NCBI RefSeq assembly: GCF_004362855.1
Contig: NZ_SNXW01000004.1
Coordinates: forward strand, 62,001-126,000
Length of the DNA stretch: 64,000 nucleotides
Source of the DNA: Aquabacterium commune
GTDB taxonomy: Bacteria > Pseudomonadota > Gammaproteobacteria > Burkholderiales > Burkholderiaceae_C
Reading direction: 5' to 3'
Of this stretch, positions 25,794 to 34,890 are shown one piece after another. The translations under genes were made by a program, and so were the position numbers. Numbering within the stretch: position 1 is the first letter of the stretch; each line of letters begins with the position of its first letter. The notes under the pieces are model-generated. The model saw nothing but the letters and a program-made list of their open reading frames with translations, ran no database searches and was not told where the DNA came from.

Positions 25794-27317
25794 TCAGACC
25801 TCCGACTTGATGGGGATGGTGCGTTTCTTCTTGGCGCCGAACAGGCTGGTCTCGGTCTGCCCGTCGGAGCAGCCGTTGCCGAAGGAGAAGCCGCAGCCAC
25901 CGCGCAGGTCGAAGGCGTCTTCGGCGTACTCGCGGTGGGCGGTGGGGATGACGAAGCGGTCTTCGTAGTTGGCGATGCCCATGATCTGGTACATGTCCTC
26001 GACCAGCGCAGGCGTCAGGCCCACCTGTTCGATGGCCTTGACGTTGGCCGCGCCATCGACGTGCTTGCCGCGCATGTAGGCGCGCATGGCCAGCATGCGT
26101 TCCAGCGCGCGCGACACCGGCGCCACATCGCCCGCCGTCATCAGGTTGGCCAGGTACTTCAGCGGGATGCGCAACTGGTTCACATCCGGGATCTCGCCAT
26201 TGGTGCCGACGTGGCCGGCGTTGGCCGCGGCCTGGATGGGCGAGAGCGGCGGCACGTACCAGACCATGGGCAGGGTGCGGTACTCGGGGTGCAGGGGCAG
26301 GGCGACCTTCCAGTCCACGGCCATCTTGTAGACGGGGCTGTTGCGGGCGGCGGTCAGCCAGGCTTCGGGGATGCCGTCGGCGCGGGCCTGCTCGATCACC
26401 TTGGGGTCGTGCGGGTCCAGGAAGATGTCGAGTTGCGCCTGGTAGAGGTCGCGGTCGTGCTCGGTGCTGGCGGCCTGCTCGATGCGGTCGGCGTCATAGA
26501 GCAGCACACCCAGGTAGCGGATGCGGCCCACGCAGGTCTCAGAGCACACCGTGGGCTGGCCGGCCTCGATGCGCGGGTAGCAGAAGATGCACTTCTCGGC
26601 CTTGCCGCTTTGCCAGTTGTAGTAGATCTTCTTGTAGGGGCAGCCGCTCACGCACATGCGCCAGCCGCGGCACTTGTCCTGGTCGATCAGCACGATGCCG
26701 TCTTCCTCGCGCTTGTAGATCGAGCCCGAGGGGCAGGACGCCACGCACGCCGGGTTGAGGCAGTGCTCACACAGGCGCGGCAGGTACATCATGAAGGTGT
26801 TCTCGAACTGGCCGTAGATGTCCTTTTGCACATCTTCGAAGTTCGCGTCCTTGCTGCGCTTGCTGAACTCGCCGCCCAGGATCTCTTCCCAGTTCGGGCC
26901 CCACTCGATCTTCTCCATGCGCTTGCCGGTGATCAGGCTGCGCGGGCGGGCGGTGGGGGCGGCCTTGCTTTTCGGAGCCGACTGCAGGTGCTCGTAGTCG
27001 AAGGTGAAGGGCTCGTAGTAGTCGTCGATCTGCGGCAGGTTGGGGTTGGCGAAGATCTTCATCAGCAAGCTGAGCTTGCCGCCCTGGCGGGGCTGGATCG
27101 ACCCGTCGGGCTTGCGAACCCAGCCGCCTTTCCACTTTTCCTGGTTCTCCCATTCCTTGGGGTAGCCGATGCCGGGCTTGGTCTCGACGTTGTTGAACCA
27201 GGCGTACTCGACGCCGGGGCGGTTGGTCCAGACGTTCTTGCAGGTCACCGAGCAGGTGTGGCAACCGATGCACTTGTCCAGGTTGAGGACCATGCCGATC
27301 TGTGCGCGGACTTTCAT
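25794..27317 (-). CDS. narH: respiratory nitrate reductase beta subunit
   Basis: NarH is the 507-residue ferredoxin-like subunit holding four Fe-S clusters on the cytoplasmic side of the inner membrane. Cys motifs are CIGCHTCSVTC, CEHCLNPACVASCP, CRGWRMCVSGCPYKK (Trp replaces one Cys, the hallmark of the [3Fe-4S] cluster) and CIFCYPRIE with CSETCVG. No truncation is apparent. Confidence 0.97.
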   Translation of the reverse strand: MKVRAQIGMVLNLDKCIGCHTCSVTCKNVWTNRPGVEYAWFNNVETKPGIGYPKEWENQEKWKGGWVRKPDGSIQPRQGGKLSLLMKIFANPNLPQIDDYYEPFTFDYEHLQSAPKSKAAPTARPRSLITGKRMEKIEWGPNWEEILGGEFSKRSKDANFEDVQKDIYGQFENTFMMYLPRLCEHCLNPACVASCPSGSIYKREEDGIVLIDQDKCRGWRMCVSGCPYKKIYYNWQSGKAEKCIFCYPRIEAGQPTVCSETCVGRIRYLGVLLYDADRIEQAASTEHDRDLYQAQLDIFLDPHDPKVIEQARADGIPEAWLTAARNSPVYKMAVDWKVALPLHPEYRTLPMVWYVPPLSPIQAAANAGHVGTNGEIPDVNQLRIPLKYLANLMTAGDVAPVSRALERMLAMRAYMRGKHVDGAANVKAIEQVGLTPALVEDMYQIMGIANYEDRFVIPTAHREYAEDAFDLRGGCGFSFGNGCSDGQTETSLFGAKKKRTIPIKSEV

Positions 27318-27347
27318 GTTGTGTTCTCCTTGAGACCAGCTTGGGAA

Positions 27348-30300
27348 TCAGGCGTGGGCGGGGGAAGCCGTGGCTTCGCCATCCAGCCAGTCCACCTTGT
27401 TCATCTTGCGCACCAGCACGAACTCGTCGCGGTTGGTGCCGATGGTCCCGTAGTAGTTGAAGCCGTAGCTCAGCTGGGCGTAGCCGCCGATCATGTGGGT
27501 GGGCTTGAGCACGATGCGCGTGACCGAGTTGTGGATGCCACCGCGTGTGCCGGTGATCTCCGAGCCCGGCGTGTTGATGATCTTTTCCTGGGCGTGGTAC
27601 ATCATCACCATGCCGGGTTTGACGCGCTGGCTCACCACCGCGCGGGCCGCAATCGCCCCGTTGGTGTTGAACAGCTCCACCCAGTCGTTGTCCACGATGC
27701 CGGCGCGCTTGGCGTCGTCCTCGCTCAGCCAGATGACGGGCCCACCGCGGTTGAGCGTGAGCATCATCAGGTTGTCGGTGTAGGTCGAGTGGATGCCCCA
27801 CTTCTGGTGCGGGGTGATGAAGTTGAGCGCGATCTCCTGGTGGCCGTTGGGCTTGCGACCGGCGATGTCGTCCAGCGTCTTCAAGTCCACCGGCGGGCGG
27901 TAGCACACGAAGCCTTCGCCGAAGGCCTGCATCCAGGGGTGGTCCTGGTAGAACTGCTGGCGGCCGGTGAGGGTGCGCCATGGGATCAGCTCGTGCACGT
28001 TGGTGTAGCCGGCGTTGTACGAGACCTTCTCGCTCTCCAGCCCCGACCAGGTCGGCGAAGAGATGATCTTGCGCGGCTGCGCCTGGATGTCGCGGAAGCG
28101 GATCTTCTCGTCTTCGCGGTGCAGCGCCAGGTGGGCGTGCTCGCGGCCGGTCTGTTTGCTCAAGGCCTCCCAGGCCTTGACGGCGACGTGGCCGTTGGTC
28201 TCGGGCGCCAGCATCATCACCACCTCGGCGGCGTCGATGTCGGTCTCGATCTTCGGCATGCCTTGCGACACGCCTTCTTCGCGCACGACGCCGTTGAGCT
28301 CGCCCAGTTGGCGCACCTCGTCCTGCGTGTTCCAGCCGATGCCCTTGCCGCCATTGCCCAGCTTGTTCATCAGCGGGCCGAGGGACGTGAAGCGCTTGAA
28401 GGTGTTGGGGTAGTCGCGCTCGACCACGGTGACCTGCGGTGCGGTCTTGCCGGGGATGAGCTCGATCTCGCCCTTGAGCCAGTCCTGCACGCCGAAGGGT
28501 TGGGCCATCTCGGCGGGCGTGTCGTGCATCAGCGGGGTCAGCACGACTTCCTTCTCGACGCCCAGGTGGCCCACGCAGACCTCGCTGAACTTCTTGGCGA
28601 AGCCCTTGTAGATGTCCCAGTCGGAGCGGGCTTCCCAGGCCGGGTCCACCGCCGTGGACAGCGGGTGGATGAAGGGGTGCATGTCGCTGGTGTTGAGGTC
28701 GTTCTTCTCGTACCAGGTGGCGGTGGGCAGCACGATGTCCGAGTACAGGCAGGTGGTGCTCATGCGGAAGTCGAGCGTGACCAGCAGGTCGAGCTTGCCT
28801 TCCGGGGCCTTGTCGTGCCAGACGACTTCTTCGGGCTTGGCGTCATCGTGTCCCAAATCTTTTCCCTGCACGCCGTGGGTGGTGCCCAGCAGGTGCTTGA
28901 GGAAGTACTCGTGGCCCTTGCCGGACGAGCCCAGCAGGTTGGAGCGCCACACGAAGAGGTTGCGCGGCCAGTTGTCGGGGTGGTCGGGGTCGGTGCAGGA
29001 CAGCTTGAGCGAGCCGTCCTTGAGCGATGCCACCACGTGGTCCTTCGGGTCCAGGCCCTTGGCTGCGGCCTCGTGCACCACCTTCAGTGGGTTGGTCTGC
29101 AGCTGCGGGGCCGAGGGCAGCCAGCCCATGCGTTCGGCGCGCACGTTGTAGTCGATCATGCTGCCGCCGAACTTGGCCTTGTCGGCCAGCGGCGAGAGGA
29201 TCTCGTCCACGCCGAGCTTCTCGTAACGCCACTGGTCGGTGTGGGCGTAGAAGAAGCTGGTCGAGTTCTGCTGGCGCGGCGGGCGCGACCAGTCCAGTGC
29301 GAAGGCCAGGGCCGTCCAGCCGGTTTGCGGGCGCAGCTTTTCCTGGCCCACGTAGTGCGCCCAGCCGCCACCGCTTTGCCCGATGCAGCCGCACATCATC
29401 AGCATGTTGATGATGCCGCGGTAGTTCATGTCGCAGTGGTACCAGTGGTTCATGGCCGCGCCGATGATGACCATGGACTTGCCTCGGGTCTTGTCGGCGT
29501 TGTCGGCGAACTGGCGGGCCACGGTGATGAGTTGGTCGCGCGGCACGCCGGTGATCTGCTCTTGCCAGGCGGGGGTGTAGGCGACGTTGTCGTCGAGGCT
29601 GCGCGCGCCGTTGTCCACCAGCACGCCATCGCGGTCGGTCAGGCCGCGGAAGACGCCGTAGCTGGCCAGCTGCAGGTCAAAGACCGTGGCCACCCACACC
29701 TCACGCGCCTGGCCCGCATCTTTGCCCTGACCCTGCACGGTGACGCGCTGCATGGGCACGTGGCGCAATAGCACCGAGCCTTGCTTGTTCGAGTCGAAGC
29801 CCGGCGAGTCGATGCCGCCGAAGTAGGGGAAGGCCACAGCCTGCACGTCGGCCCGGCGCGTCTCGGCGTGCTGCGCGTCTTCCAGGGTGGACAGCTTGAG
29901 CTTGACCTCGCGGCCCTCGGTGGCCTCCTTGGCTTCGAGGTTCCACTTGCCCTGGTCGGGCCGGCCATCGGCGCCCCAGCGGAAGCCGATCGAGCCCTGC
30001 GGCACCACGATGCGGTCTTCGCCGTCCCAGGCCAGGGTCTTCCATTCGGCGTTGCTGCTGGCGTCGCCGTCCAGGTCGCTGGCGCGCAGGTAGCGTTGCG
30101 GCACGAGGGCCTTGCCCATCGGCGTGTCCTGCTCCTGCAGCATCACCAGCATGGGCAGGTCGGTGTAGCGGCGGGCGTAGTCGTCGAAATAGCTGCTGCG
30201 CTTGTCGATGTAGAACTCGCGCAGGATGGTGTGGCCCATGGCCATGGCCACGGCTGCGTCGGTGCCCTGCTTGGGGTGCATCCAGATGTCGGTCAGCTTG

Positions 30301-31166
30301 GCGACTTCCGAATAGTCGGGCGTGACGGCCACCGTCTTGGCGCCCTTGTAGCGCACCTCGGTGAAGAAGTGGGCGTCCGGCGTGCGGGTCTGGGGCACGT
30401 TCGAGCCCCAGGCGATGATGAAGTTCGAGTTGTACCAGTCGGCCGATTCGGGCACGTCGGTCTGCTCGCCCCAGACCTGCGGGCTGGCTGGCGGCAGGTC
30501 GCAGTACCAGTCGTAAAACGACATGCACACGCCGCCGATCAGGCTCAGGTAGCGGCTGCCCGCGGCGTAGGACACCATCGACATCGCCGGGATGGGCGAG
30601 AAGCCGATGATGCGATCAGGCCCGTGCTGCTTGATGGTGTGCACATTGGCCGAGGCGATGATCTCGTTGACCTCGTCCCAGGTGGTGCGCACGAAGCCGC
30701 CGAGGCCGCGCTGCTTTTGCCAGCTGCGGCGGATGTCGTCGCTGGCCATCAGGGCCGACCAGGCATCGACCGGCGACTTGGCCACAGCCCGCGCCGCGCG
30801 CCAGTGCTTGAGCAGCTCGCCGCGCACCATCGGGTGCTTGACCCGGTTGGCGCTGTAGAGGTACCAGCTGTACGAGGCGCCGCGGGCGCAGCCGCGCGGT
30901 TCGTGGTTGGGCAGGTCGGGGCGGGTGCGCGGGTAGTCCGTCTGCTGGGTTTCCCAGGTGACGATGCCGCCCTTGACGTAGATCTTCCACGAGCACGAAC
31001 CCGTGCAGTTGGTGCCGTGGGTGGAGCGCACGATCTTGTCGTGCTGCCAGCGGCTGCGGTAGGCGTCTTCCCAGGTGCGGTCTTCGCCCGTGGTGACGCC
31101 GTGGCCGTCAGAAAAGCCTTCCTTCGCTTGTGCGAAGAAGGTCAGTCGGTCCAGGAAGTGGCTCAT
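27348..31166 (-). CDS. narG: respiratory nitrate reductase alpha subunit
   Basis: NarG is the 1272-residue catalytic subunit reducing nitrate to nitrite at a molybdo-bis(pterin guanine dinucleotide) centre. The N-terminus has the FS0 cluster motif HGTNCTGSC with a later GCARG, and the molybdenum Asp ligand is in CMSFYDWYCDLPPASPQ. There is no cleavable Tat signal. Length matches the membrane-bound family. It lies 27 bp downstream of narK2. Confidence 0.98.
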   Translation of the reverse strand: MSHFLDRLTFFAQAKEGFSDGHGVTTGEDRTWEDAYRSRWQHDKIVRSTHGTNCTGSCSWKIYVKGGIVTWETQQTDYPRTRPDLPNHEPRGCARGASYSWYLYSANRVKHPMVRGELLKHWRAARAVAKSPVDAWSALMASDDIRRSWQKQRGLGGFVRTTWDEVNEIIASANVHTIKQHGPDRIIGFSPIPAMSMVSYAAGSRYLSLIGGVCMSFYDWYCDLPPASPQVWGEQTDVPESADWYNSNFIIAWGSNVPQTRTPDAHFFTEVRYKGAKTVAVTPDYSEVAKLTDIWMHPKQGTDAAVAMAMGHTILREFYIDKRSSYFDDYARRYTDLPMLVMLQEQDTPMGKALVPQRYLRASDLDGDASSNAEWKTLAWDGEDRIVVPQGSIGFRWGADGRPDQGKWNLEAKEATEGREVKLKLSTLEDAQHAETRRADVQAVAFPYFGGIDSPGFDSNKQGSVLLRHVPMQRVTVQGQGKDAGQAREVWVATVFDLQLASYGVFRGLTDRDGVLVDNGARSLDDNVAYTPAWQEQITGVPRDQLITVARQFADNADKTRGKSMVIIGAAMNHWYHCDMNYRGIINMLMMCGCIGQSGGGWAHYVGQEKLRPQTGWTALAFALDWSRPPRQQNSTSFFYAHTDQWRYEKLGVDEILSPLADKAKFGGSMIDYNVRAERMGWLPSAPQLQTNPLKVVHEAAAKGLDPKDHVVASLKDGSLKLSCTDPDHPDNWPRNLFVWRSNLLGSSGKGHEYFLKHLLGTTHGVQGKDLGHDDAKPEEVVWHDKAPEGKLDLLVTLDFRMSTTCLYSDIVLPTATWYEKNDLNTSDMHPFIHPLSTAVDPAWEARSDWDIYKGFAKKFSEVCVGHLGVEKEVVLTPLMHDTPAEMAQPFGVQDWLKGEIELIPGKTAPQVTVVERDYPNTFKRFTSLGPLMNKLGNGGKGIGWNTQDEVRQLGELNGVVREEGVSQGMPKIETDIDAAEVVMMLAPETNGHVAVKAWEALSKQTGREHAHLALHREDEKIRFRDIQAQPRKIISSPTWSGLESEKVSYNAGYTNVHELIPWRTLTGRQQFYQDHPWMQAFGEGFVCYRPPVDLKTLDDIAGRKPNGHQEIALNFITPHQKWGIHSTYTDNLMMLTLNRGGPVIWLSEDDAKRAGIVDNDWVELFNTNGAIAARAVVSQRVKPGMVMMYHAQEKIINTPGSEITGTRGGIHNSVTRIVLKPTHMIGGYAQLSYGFNYYGTIGTNRDEFVLVRKMNKVDWLDGEATASPAHA

Positions 31167-31193
31167 GTTGTGTGACTCCGTGGGGAAGGGTGA

Positions 31194-32636
31194 TCAGCAG
31201 GGTTGCTCGGCATCGCGGCGGGCGTAGAACCACCAGGTCGTCACGATGCAGACCACGTAGAAGCCGATGAAGGTGAGCAAGGCCAGCTCGGGGCCGCCGG
31301 TGGCCGCGATCGCCGAGCCGTAGCTCTTGGGGATGAAGAAGCCGCCATAGGCCGCGAAAGCCGCGGTGAAGCCCAGCACGGCGGCCGCTTCGGTGTTGGC
31401 CTCCTTGACGGCGACGGCCTGCGCCAGCTCGTCGTTGCGGGGCGCGCTTTGCGTCTTCAGGTTCAGGAAGATCACGGGGATCATCCGGAAGGTCGAGCCG
31501 TTGCCGATGCCAGTGGTCAGGAACAGCACCAGGAACATCAGGAAGAAGCCCGTGAAGCTGCCTTCGTGCGGGCCGAACGGCAGGGCCCACATGCTGCCCG
31601 TGGTCTTGGGCAGGAAGAACAGCACGCCCACCACGGCCGCAGCCATCACCACGAAGTTCCAGAAGGTCACGCGCGCACCGCCCAGCTTGTCCGCCAGCCA
31701 GCCGCCCACCGGCCGGATCAGCGCGCCCACCAGCGGCCCGATCCAGGCATAGGCCAGCGGGTTGACGTCCTTGAACTGCGACTTGATCAGCAGCGGGAAG
31801 CCCGCGGCGTAGCCGATGAAGGAGCCGAAGGTGCCCAGGTAGAGCAGGCACATCAGCCAGTTGTGCTTGTTGCGGAAGATGGCAGCTTGCGCGGCGAACG
31901 AGGCCTTGGCGTCGGCGATGTCGTTCATGAAGAACCAGGCGGCTACCGTGGCAATGACGATCCAGGGCACCCACACGAAAGCCGCGTTCTGTGCCCAGAC
32001 CTCGACCTGCTGGCCGGCCTTGTTGACGATGGTCTGCGACTCACCGCCGAAGACACCGAAGACGCCCACCGAGATGATGATGGGGCTCAGGAACTGCACC
32101 ACCGACACGCCCAGGTTGCCCAGGCCGGCGTTCACGCCGAGGGCCGAGCCCTTGCGCTCCTTCGGGAAGAAGAAGCTGATGTTGGACATCGACGAGGAGA
32201 AGTTGCCGCCGCCCAGGCCGCACAGCAGCGCCAGCACCAGCATGGTCGGGTAGGGCGTGGTCGGGTCCTGCACCGCGAAGCCGATGCCGATGGCGGGGAT
32301 CAGCAGCGAAGCCGTCGAGATGGCCGTCCAGCGCCGCCCGCCGAACACCGGCACCATGAAGGAGTAGAAGATGCGCAGCGTGGCGCCCGACAGGGCCGGT
32401 GCTGCGGCCAGCCAGAACAGCTGGTTGGTCGAGTACTTGAAGCCCATCATGGGCAGGTTCACGGCGACGACGCTCCAGAGCTGCCAGACCGCGAAGGCCA
32501 GGAACAGCGCGGGCACCGAGATCCAGAGGTTGAGTTTGGCGACGGCCTGACCCTCGGTTTCCCAGAAGGCTTTGTCTTCCGGGGTCCAGACCGTCAGCGT
32601 CCGATCGGATCGGGCGCTTGCGTGGGGGGTGCTCAT
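31194..32636 (-). CDS. narK2: nitrate/nitrite transporter, NarK2 type
   Basis: This is a 480-residue major facilitator superfamily protein of the nitrate/nitrite porter family with about 12 membrane spans. Signature segments include GLGGGNFSSSMSNISFFFPKE and GFFLMFLVLFLTTGIGNGSTFRMIP. A hydrophilic N-terminal tail of about 35 residues (WTPEDKAFWETEGQ) is typical of NarK2-type nitrate/nitrite antiporters. It lies between narK1 and narG. Confidence 0.93.
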   Translation of the reverse strand: MSTPHASARSDRTLTVWTPEDKAFWETEGQAVAKLNLWISVPALFLAFAVWQLWSVVAVNLPMMGFKYSTNQLFWLAAAPALSGATLRIFYSFMVPVFGGRRWTAISTASLLIPAIGIGFAVQDPTTPYPTMLVLALLCGLGGGNFSSSMSNISFFFPKERKGSALGVNAGLGNLGVSVVQFLSPIIISVGVFGVFGGESQTIVNKAGQQVEVWAQNAAFVWVPWIVIATVAAWFFMNDIADAKASFAAQAAIFRNKHNWLMCLLYLGTFGSFIGYAAGFPLLIKSQFKDVNPLAYAWIGPLVGALIRPVGGWLADKLGGARVTFWNFVVMAAAVVGVLFFLPKTTGSMWALPFGPHEGSFTGFFLMFLVLFLTTGIGNGSTFRMIPVIFLNLKTQSAPRNDELAQAVAVKEANTEAAAVLGFTAAFAAYGGFFIPKSYGSAIAATGGPELALLTFIGFYVVCIVTTWWFYARRDAEQPC

Positions 32637-32672
32637 GGGGTTCTCCTTCGGAGAAGGTGGAGGTGCGGGGGA

Positions 32673-33956
32673 TCAGGCGCGTGCGCCCGAGGGGGAAGTC
32701 GATGCGGAGGGCGATTCGCCGCGGATGACATCGCGGGTGCGAACCTCGGTGAAGTACATCCAGATCAGCGAGACCCAGACCACGCCGTACAGCAGCATGA
32801 AAGCGCTGGAGCGCACGCCGGTGAGGTCGAGCAGGTAGCCGAACATGATGGGCAGCACGAAGCCCCCCATGCCGCCGGCCAGGCCGACGATGCCGGAGAT
32901 GGTGCCGATGTTGTCCGGGTAGTCGTCGCTGATGTACTTGAAGACGCTGGCCTTGCCGAAGGCGAAAGCCACGCCCAGCACGGCCATCAGCGCGGTGAAG
33001 GTGTAAACGTTCAGGCCGATGTGGAAGGTCTGCGGGCCATTGACCGTCAGGATGGTGAAGTCGGTTTGCGGGTAGCTCAGCAGGAACAGGCAGATCCAGC
33101 TCACCCACAGCACCCACCAGGTCACCTGGTGCGCGCCGTGCTTGTCGGACAGCCAGCCGCCGATGGCGCGCAGCACACCGCCGGGCAGGGAGAAGCAGGC
33201 GGCCAGCAGCGCGGCCACGCGGATGTCCAGGCCGAACTCACCGGCGTAGTACTGCACCATCCACAGGCTCAGGGCCACGTAGCCGCCGAAGACGATGCTG
33301 TAGTACTGGCAGTACTTGATCACCCGCGGGTCCTTCAGCGCCTTGAGCTGGGCCGCGAAGCCGCCCTTGGCTGCGGGCACCAGGTGGGCCGGATCGCTCG
33401 CGCTGCCCAGCCAGAACACGATGGCCGTGCCCAGCATGACGGCCGCATAGACCTGCGGCACCATGGCCCAGCCAAAAGCCACGACCAGGGCCGGCGCCAG
33501 GAACTTGTTCACCGCGGCGCCCGAGTTGCCCGCGCCGAACACGCCCATGGCGAAGCCCTGCTTCTCGCGGGGGAACCAGCGCGCCACGTAGGGCGTGCCC
33601 ACCGAGAACGAGCCGCCGGCCAGGCCCACGAACAGGCCCAGCACCAGGAAGTGCCAGTAGGCGGTGGCGTAGCTCATCAGCCAGATCGGCACCACGCACA
33701 ACAGCATGGTGATGAACAGCACGATGCGGCCGCCGAAGCGGTCGGTCCAGATGCCCAGGGGCACGCGCACCAGCGAGCCGGTCAGCACGGGCGTGGCCGT
33801 CAGCAGACCGAACTGCGTGGCCGTCAGGCCGAGTTGTTTCTTGAGCGGGATCCCGATGACCCCGAACATCATCCACACCATGAAGCACACCGTGAAGGCC
33901 AGTGTGCTGACGACGAGGACGCTGAGGGCTTTGCTTCTGTTTTGCTTGATCGACAT
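32673..33956 (-). CDS. narK1: nitrate transporter, NarK1 type
   Basis: The 427-residue nitrate/nitrite porter resembles NarK1 proton-coupled nitrate importers (GLAGGSFSVGTPYVARWFPRE, GVFGAGNSGAAVNKF). The ATG at 33956 is preferred over 33974 because AAAGGA lies eight bases before it. It is the first gene of narK1-narK2-GHJI, and an FNR-like box lies 114 bp upstream. NarK1 and NarK2 are separate here, whereas some proteobacteria fuse them. Confidence 0.92.
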   Translation of the reverse strand: MSIKQNRSKALSVLVVSTLAFTVCFMVWMMFGVIGIPLKKQLGLTATQFGLLTATPVLTGSLVRVPLGIWTDRFGGRIVLFITMLLCVVPIWLMSYATAYWHFLVLGLFVGLAGGSFSVGTPYVARWFPREKQGFAMGVFGAGNSGAAVNKFLAPALVVAFGWAMVPQVYAAVMLGTAIVFWLGSASDPAHLVPAAKGGFAAQLKALKDPRVIKYCQYYSIVFGGYVALSLWMVQYYAGEFGLDIRVAALLAACFSLPGGVLRAIGGWLSDKHGAHQVTWWVLWVSWICLFLLSYPQTDFTILTVNGPQTFHIGLNVYTFTALMAVLGVAFAFGKASVFKYISDDYPDNIGTISGIVGLAGGMGGFVLPIMFGYLLDLTGVRSSAFMLLYGVVWVSLIWMYFTEVRTRDVIRGESPSASTSPSGARA

Positions 33957-34038
33957 GGTCTGTTCCTTTGCCATGTCGGGCAGTGTCAGAAGATCAGCGC
34001 TGCGTGGGTATCCTCCGTTGGGCGTGCCGGGTCGTTCG

Positions 34039-34053
34039 GAAGAACTACTCCCT
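34039..34053 (-). promoter_or_regulatory. 15-mer shared with the moaA upstream region
   Basis: The minus-strand sequence AGGGAGTAGTTCTTC upstream of narK1 recurs upstream of moaA (36731-36745) with one difference. It includes GGGAGTA, a 6/7 match to the reverse complement of the NarL heptamer TACYYMT. Function is inferred. Confidence 0.45.
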
Positions 34054-34063
34054 GGCGCCGGGT

Positions 34064-34077
34064 TTGATCTGGGTCAG
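34064..34077. promoter_or_regulatory. FNR/Anr/Dnr-type box upstream of narK1
   Basis: TTGAT-CTGG-GTCAG matches the TTGAT-N4-RTCAA dyad at 9 of 10 positions and overlaps the narL stop codon. It is centred 114 bp upstream of the narK1 ATG; a -41.5 placement predicts a leader of about 70 nt. Confidence 0.6.
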
Positions 34078-34775
34078 ATGGTGGTGTCGCCGGAGGCCAT
34101 CACGGCGGCCTGCACGCGCGAGCTCAGGTTCAGCTTGCGCAGGATGTGCTGCACGTGGATCTTCACCGTCGTCTCGGCGATGTCCAGGGCGCGGGCGATT
34201 TCCTTGTTGCTGGCGCCGCGGGCGATCTCGCGCAGGATGTCGCGCTCGCGCGGTGACAGGCGCGACAGTGGGTGCGGCATGGCCGGTGCCGCGGCGGTGA
34301 CCGGCTCAGGCTCGACCGGCAAGGGCGGTGCGCCGACCGCCGCGCCCCCGATCGCATGGCGGTAGGCCGCCACCAGCTTGCTCGTCATCTCGGGCGACAC
34401 GGCCGACTCGCCACGGTGCACCGCCTCGATGGCGTCGATCAGGTCCTGGCCCTCCACCGTCTTGAGCAGGTAGCCGCTGGCCCCGCGCGACAGGGCCAGG
34501 GCCAGGTCGTCGGCGTCTTCGCTGACGGTCAGCATCAGCACCTTGGGCGCGGGTTGCAGGGCCAGCAGCTGCGGCAGGGCGTCGATGCCATGCACGCCGG
34601 GCAGGTGGTTGTCCAGCAACACGACATCGGGCTGGTGCTGGGCGGCATGGCGCAGCGCTTCGCCCGCATCGGCGGCCTCGGCCACCACGGTGACGCGCTC
34701 GTCGCGGGCCAGCAAGGCCATCAGGCCGCGGCGAAAGAGGGTGTGGTCATCGACCACGAGCAGGCGGATGGGCAT
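34074..34775 (-). CDS. narL: nitrate/nitrite response regulator NarL
   Basis: The 233-residue regulator has a receiver domain (phosphoacceptor Asp in VVLLDNHLPGVHG; Lys in GYLLKTVEGQ) and a LuxR-type DNA-binding domain (LSPRERDILREIARGASNKEIA through ETTVKIHVQHILRKLNLSSR). It lies upstream of narK1 on the same strand. The cognate sensor gene narX lies about 3 kb away on the other strand and is frameshifted. Confidence 0.92.
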   Translation of the reverse strand: MPIRLLVVDDHTLFRRGLMALLARDERVTVVAEAADAGEALRHAAQHQPDVVLLDNHLPGVHGIDALPQLLALQPAPKVLMLTVSEDADDLALALSRGASGYLLKTVEGQDLIDAIEAVHRGESAVSPEMTSKLVAAYRHAIGGAAVGAPPLPVEPEPVTAAAPAMPHPLSRLSPRERDILREIARGASNKEIARALDIAETTVKIHVQHILRKLNLSSRVQAAVMASGDTTI

Positions 34776-34890
34776 GGCGTGTCAGGGGGGAGGGAGCGGG
34801 TGATCGCGCCAATCTTTGACGCAGGGCAAGCCGGCCGGGGTGGCGAGGCACTTACCCTGCGCCGACCCCTTGCTGCTGCGATTGTCTGCC

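Noticed and set aside
25935..29771. 1278-codon plus-strand open frame opposite narH and narG
   Set aside because: Antisense shadow rich in Ala, Gly, His and Val; narG and narH are unambiguous on the other strand.
34816..34829. Possible FNR-type box TTGAC-GCAG-GGCAA between narL and the nitronate monooxygenase gene
   Set aside because: One half-site is poor and the spacing to either start codon does not suit a -41.5 activator site.
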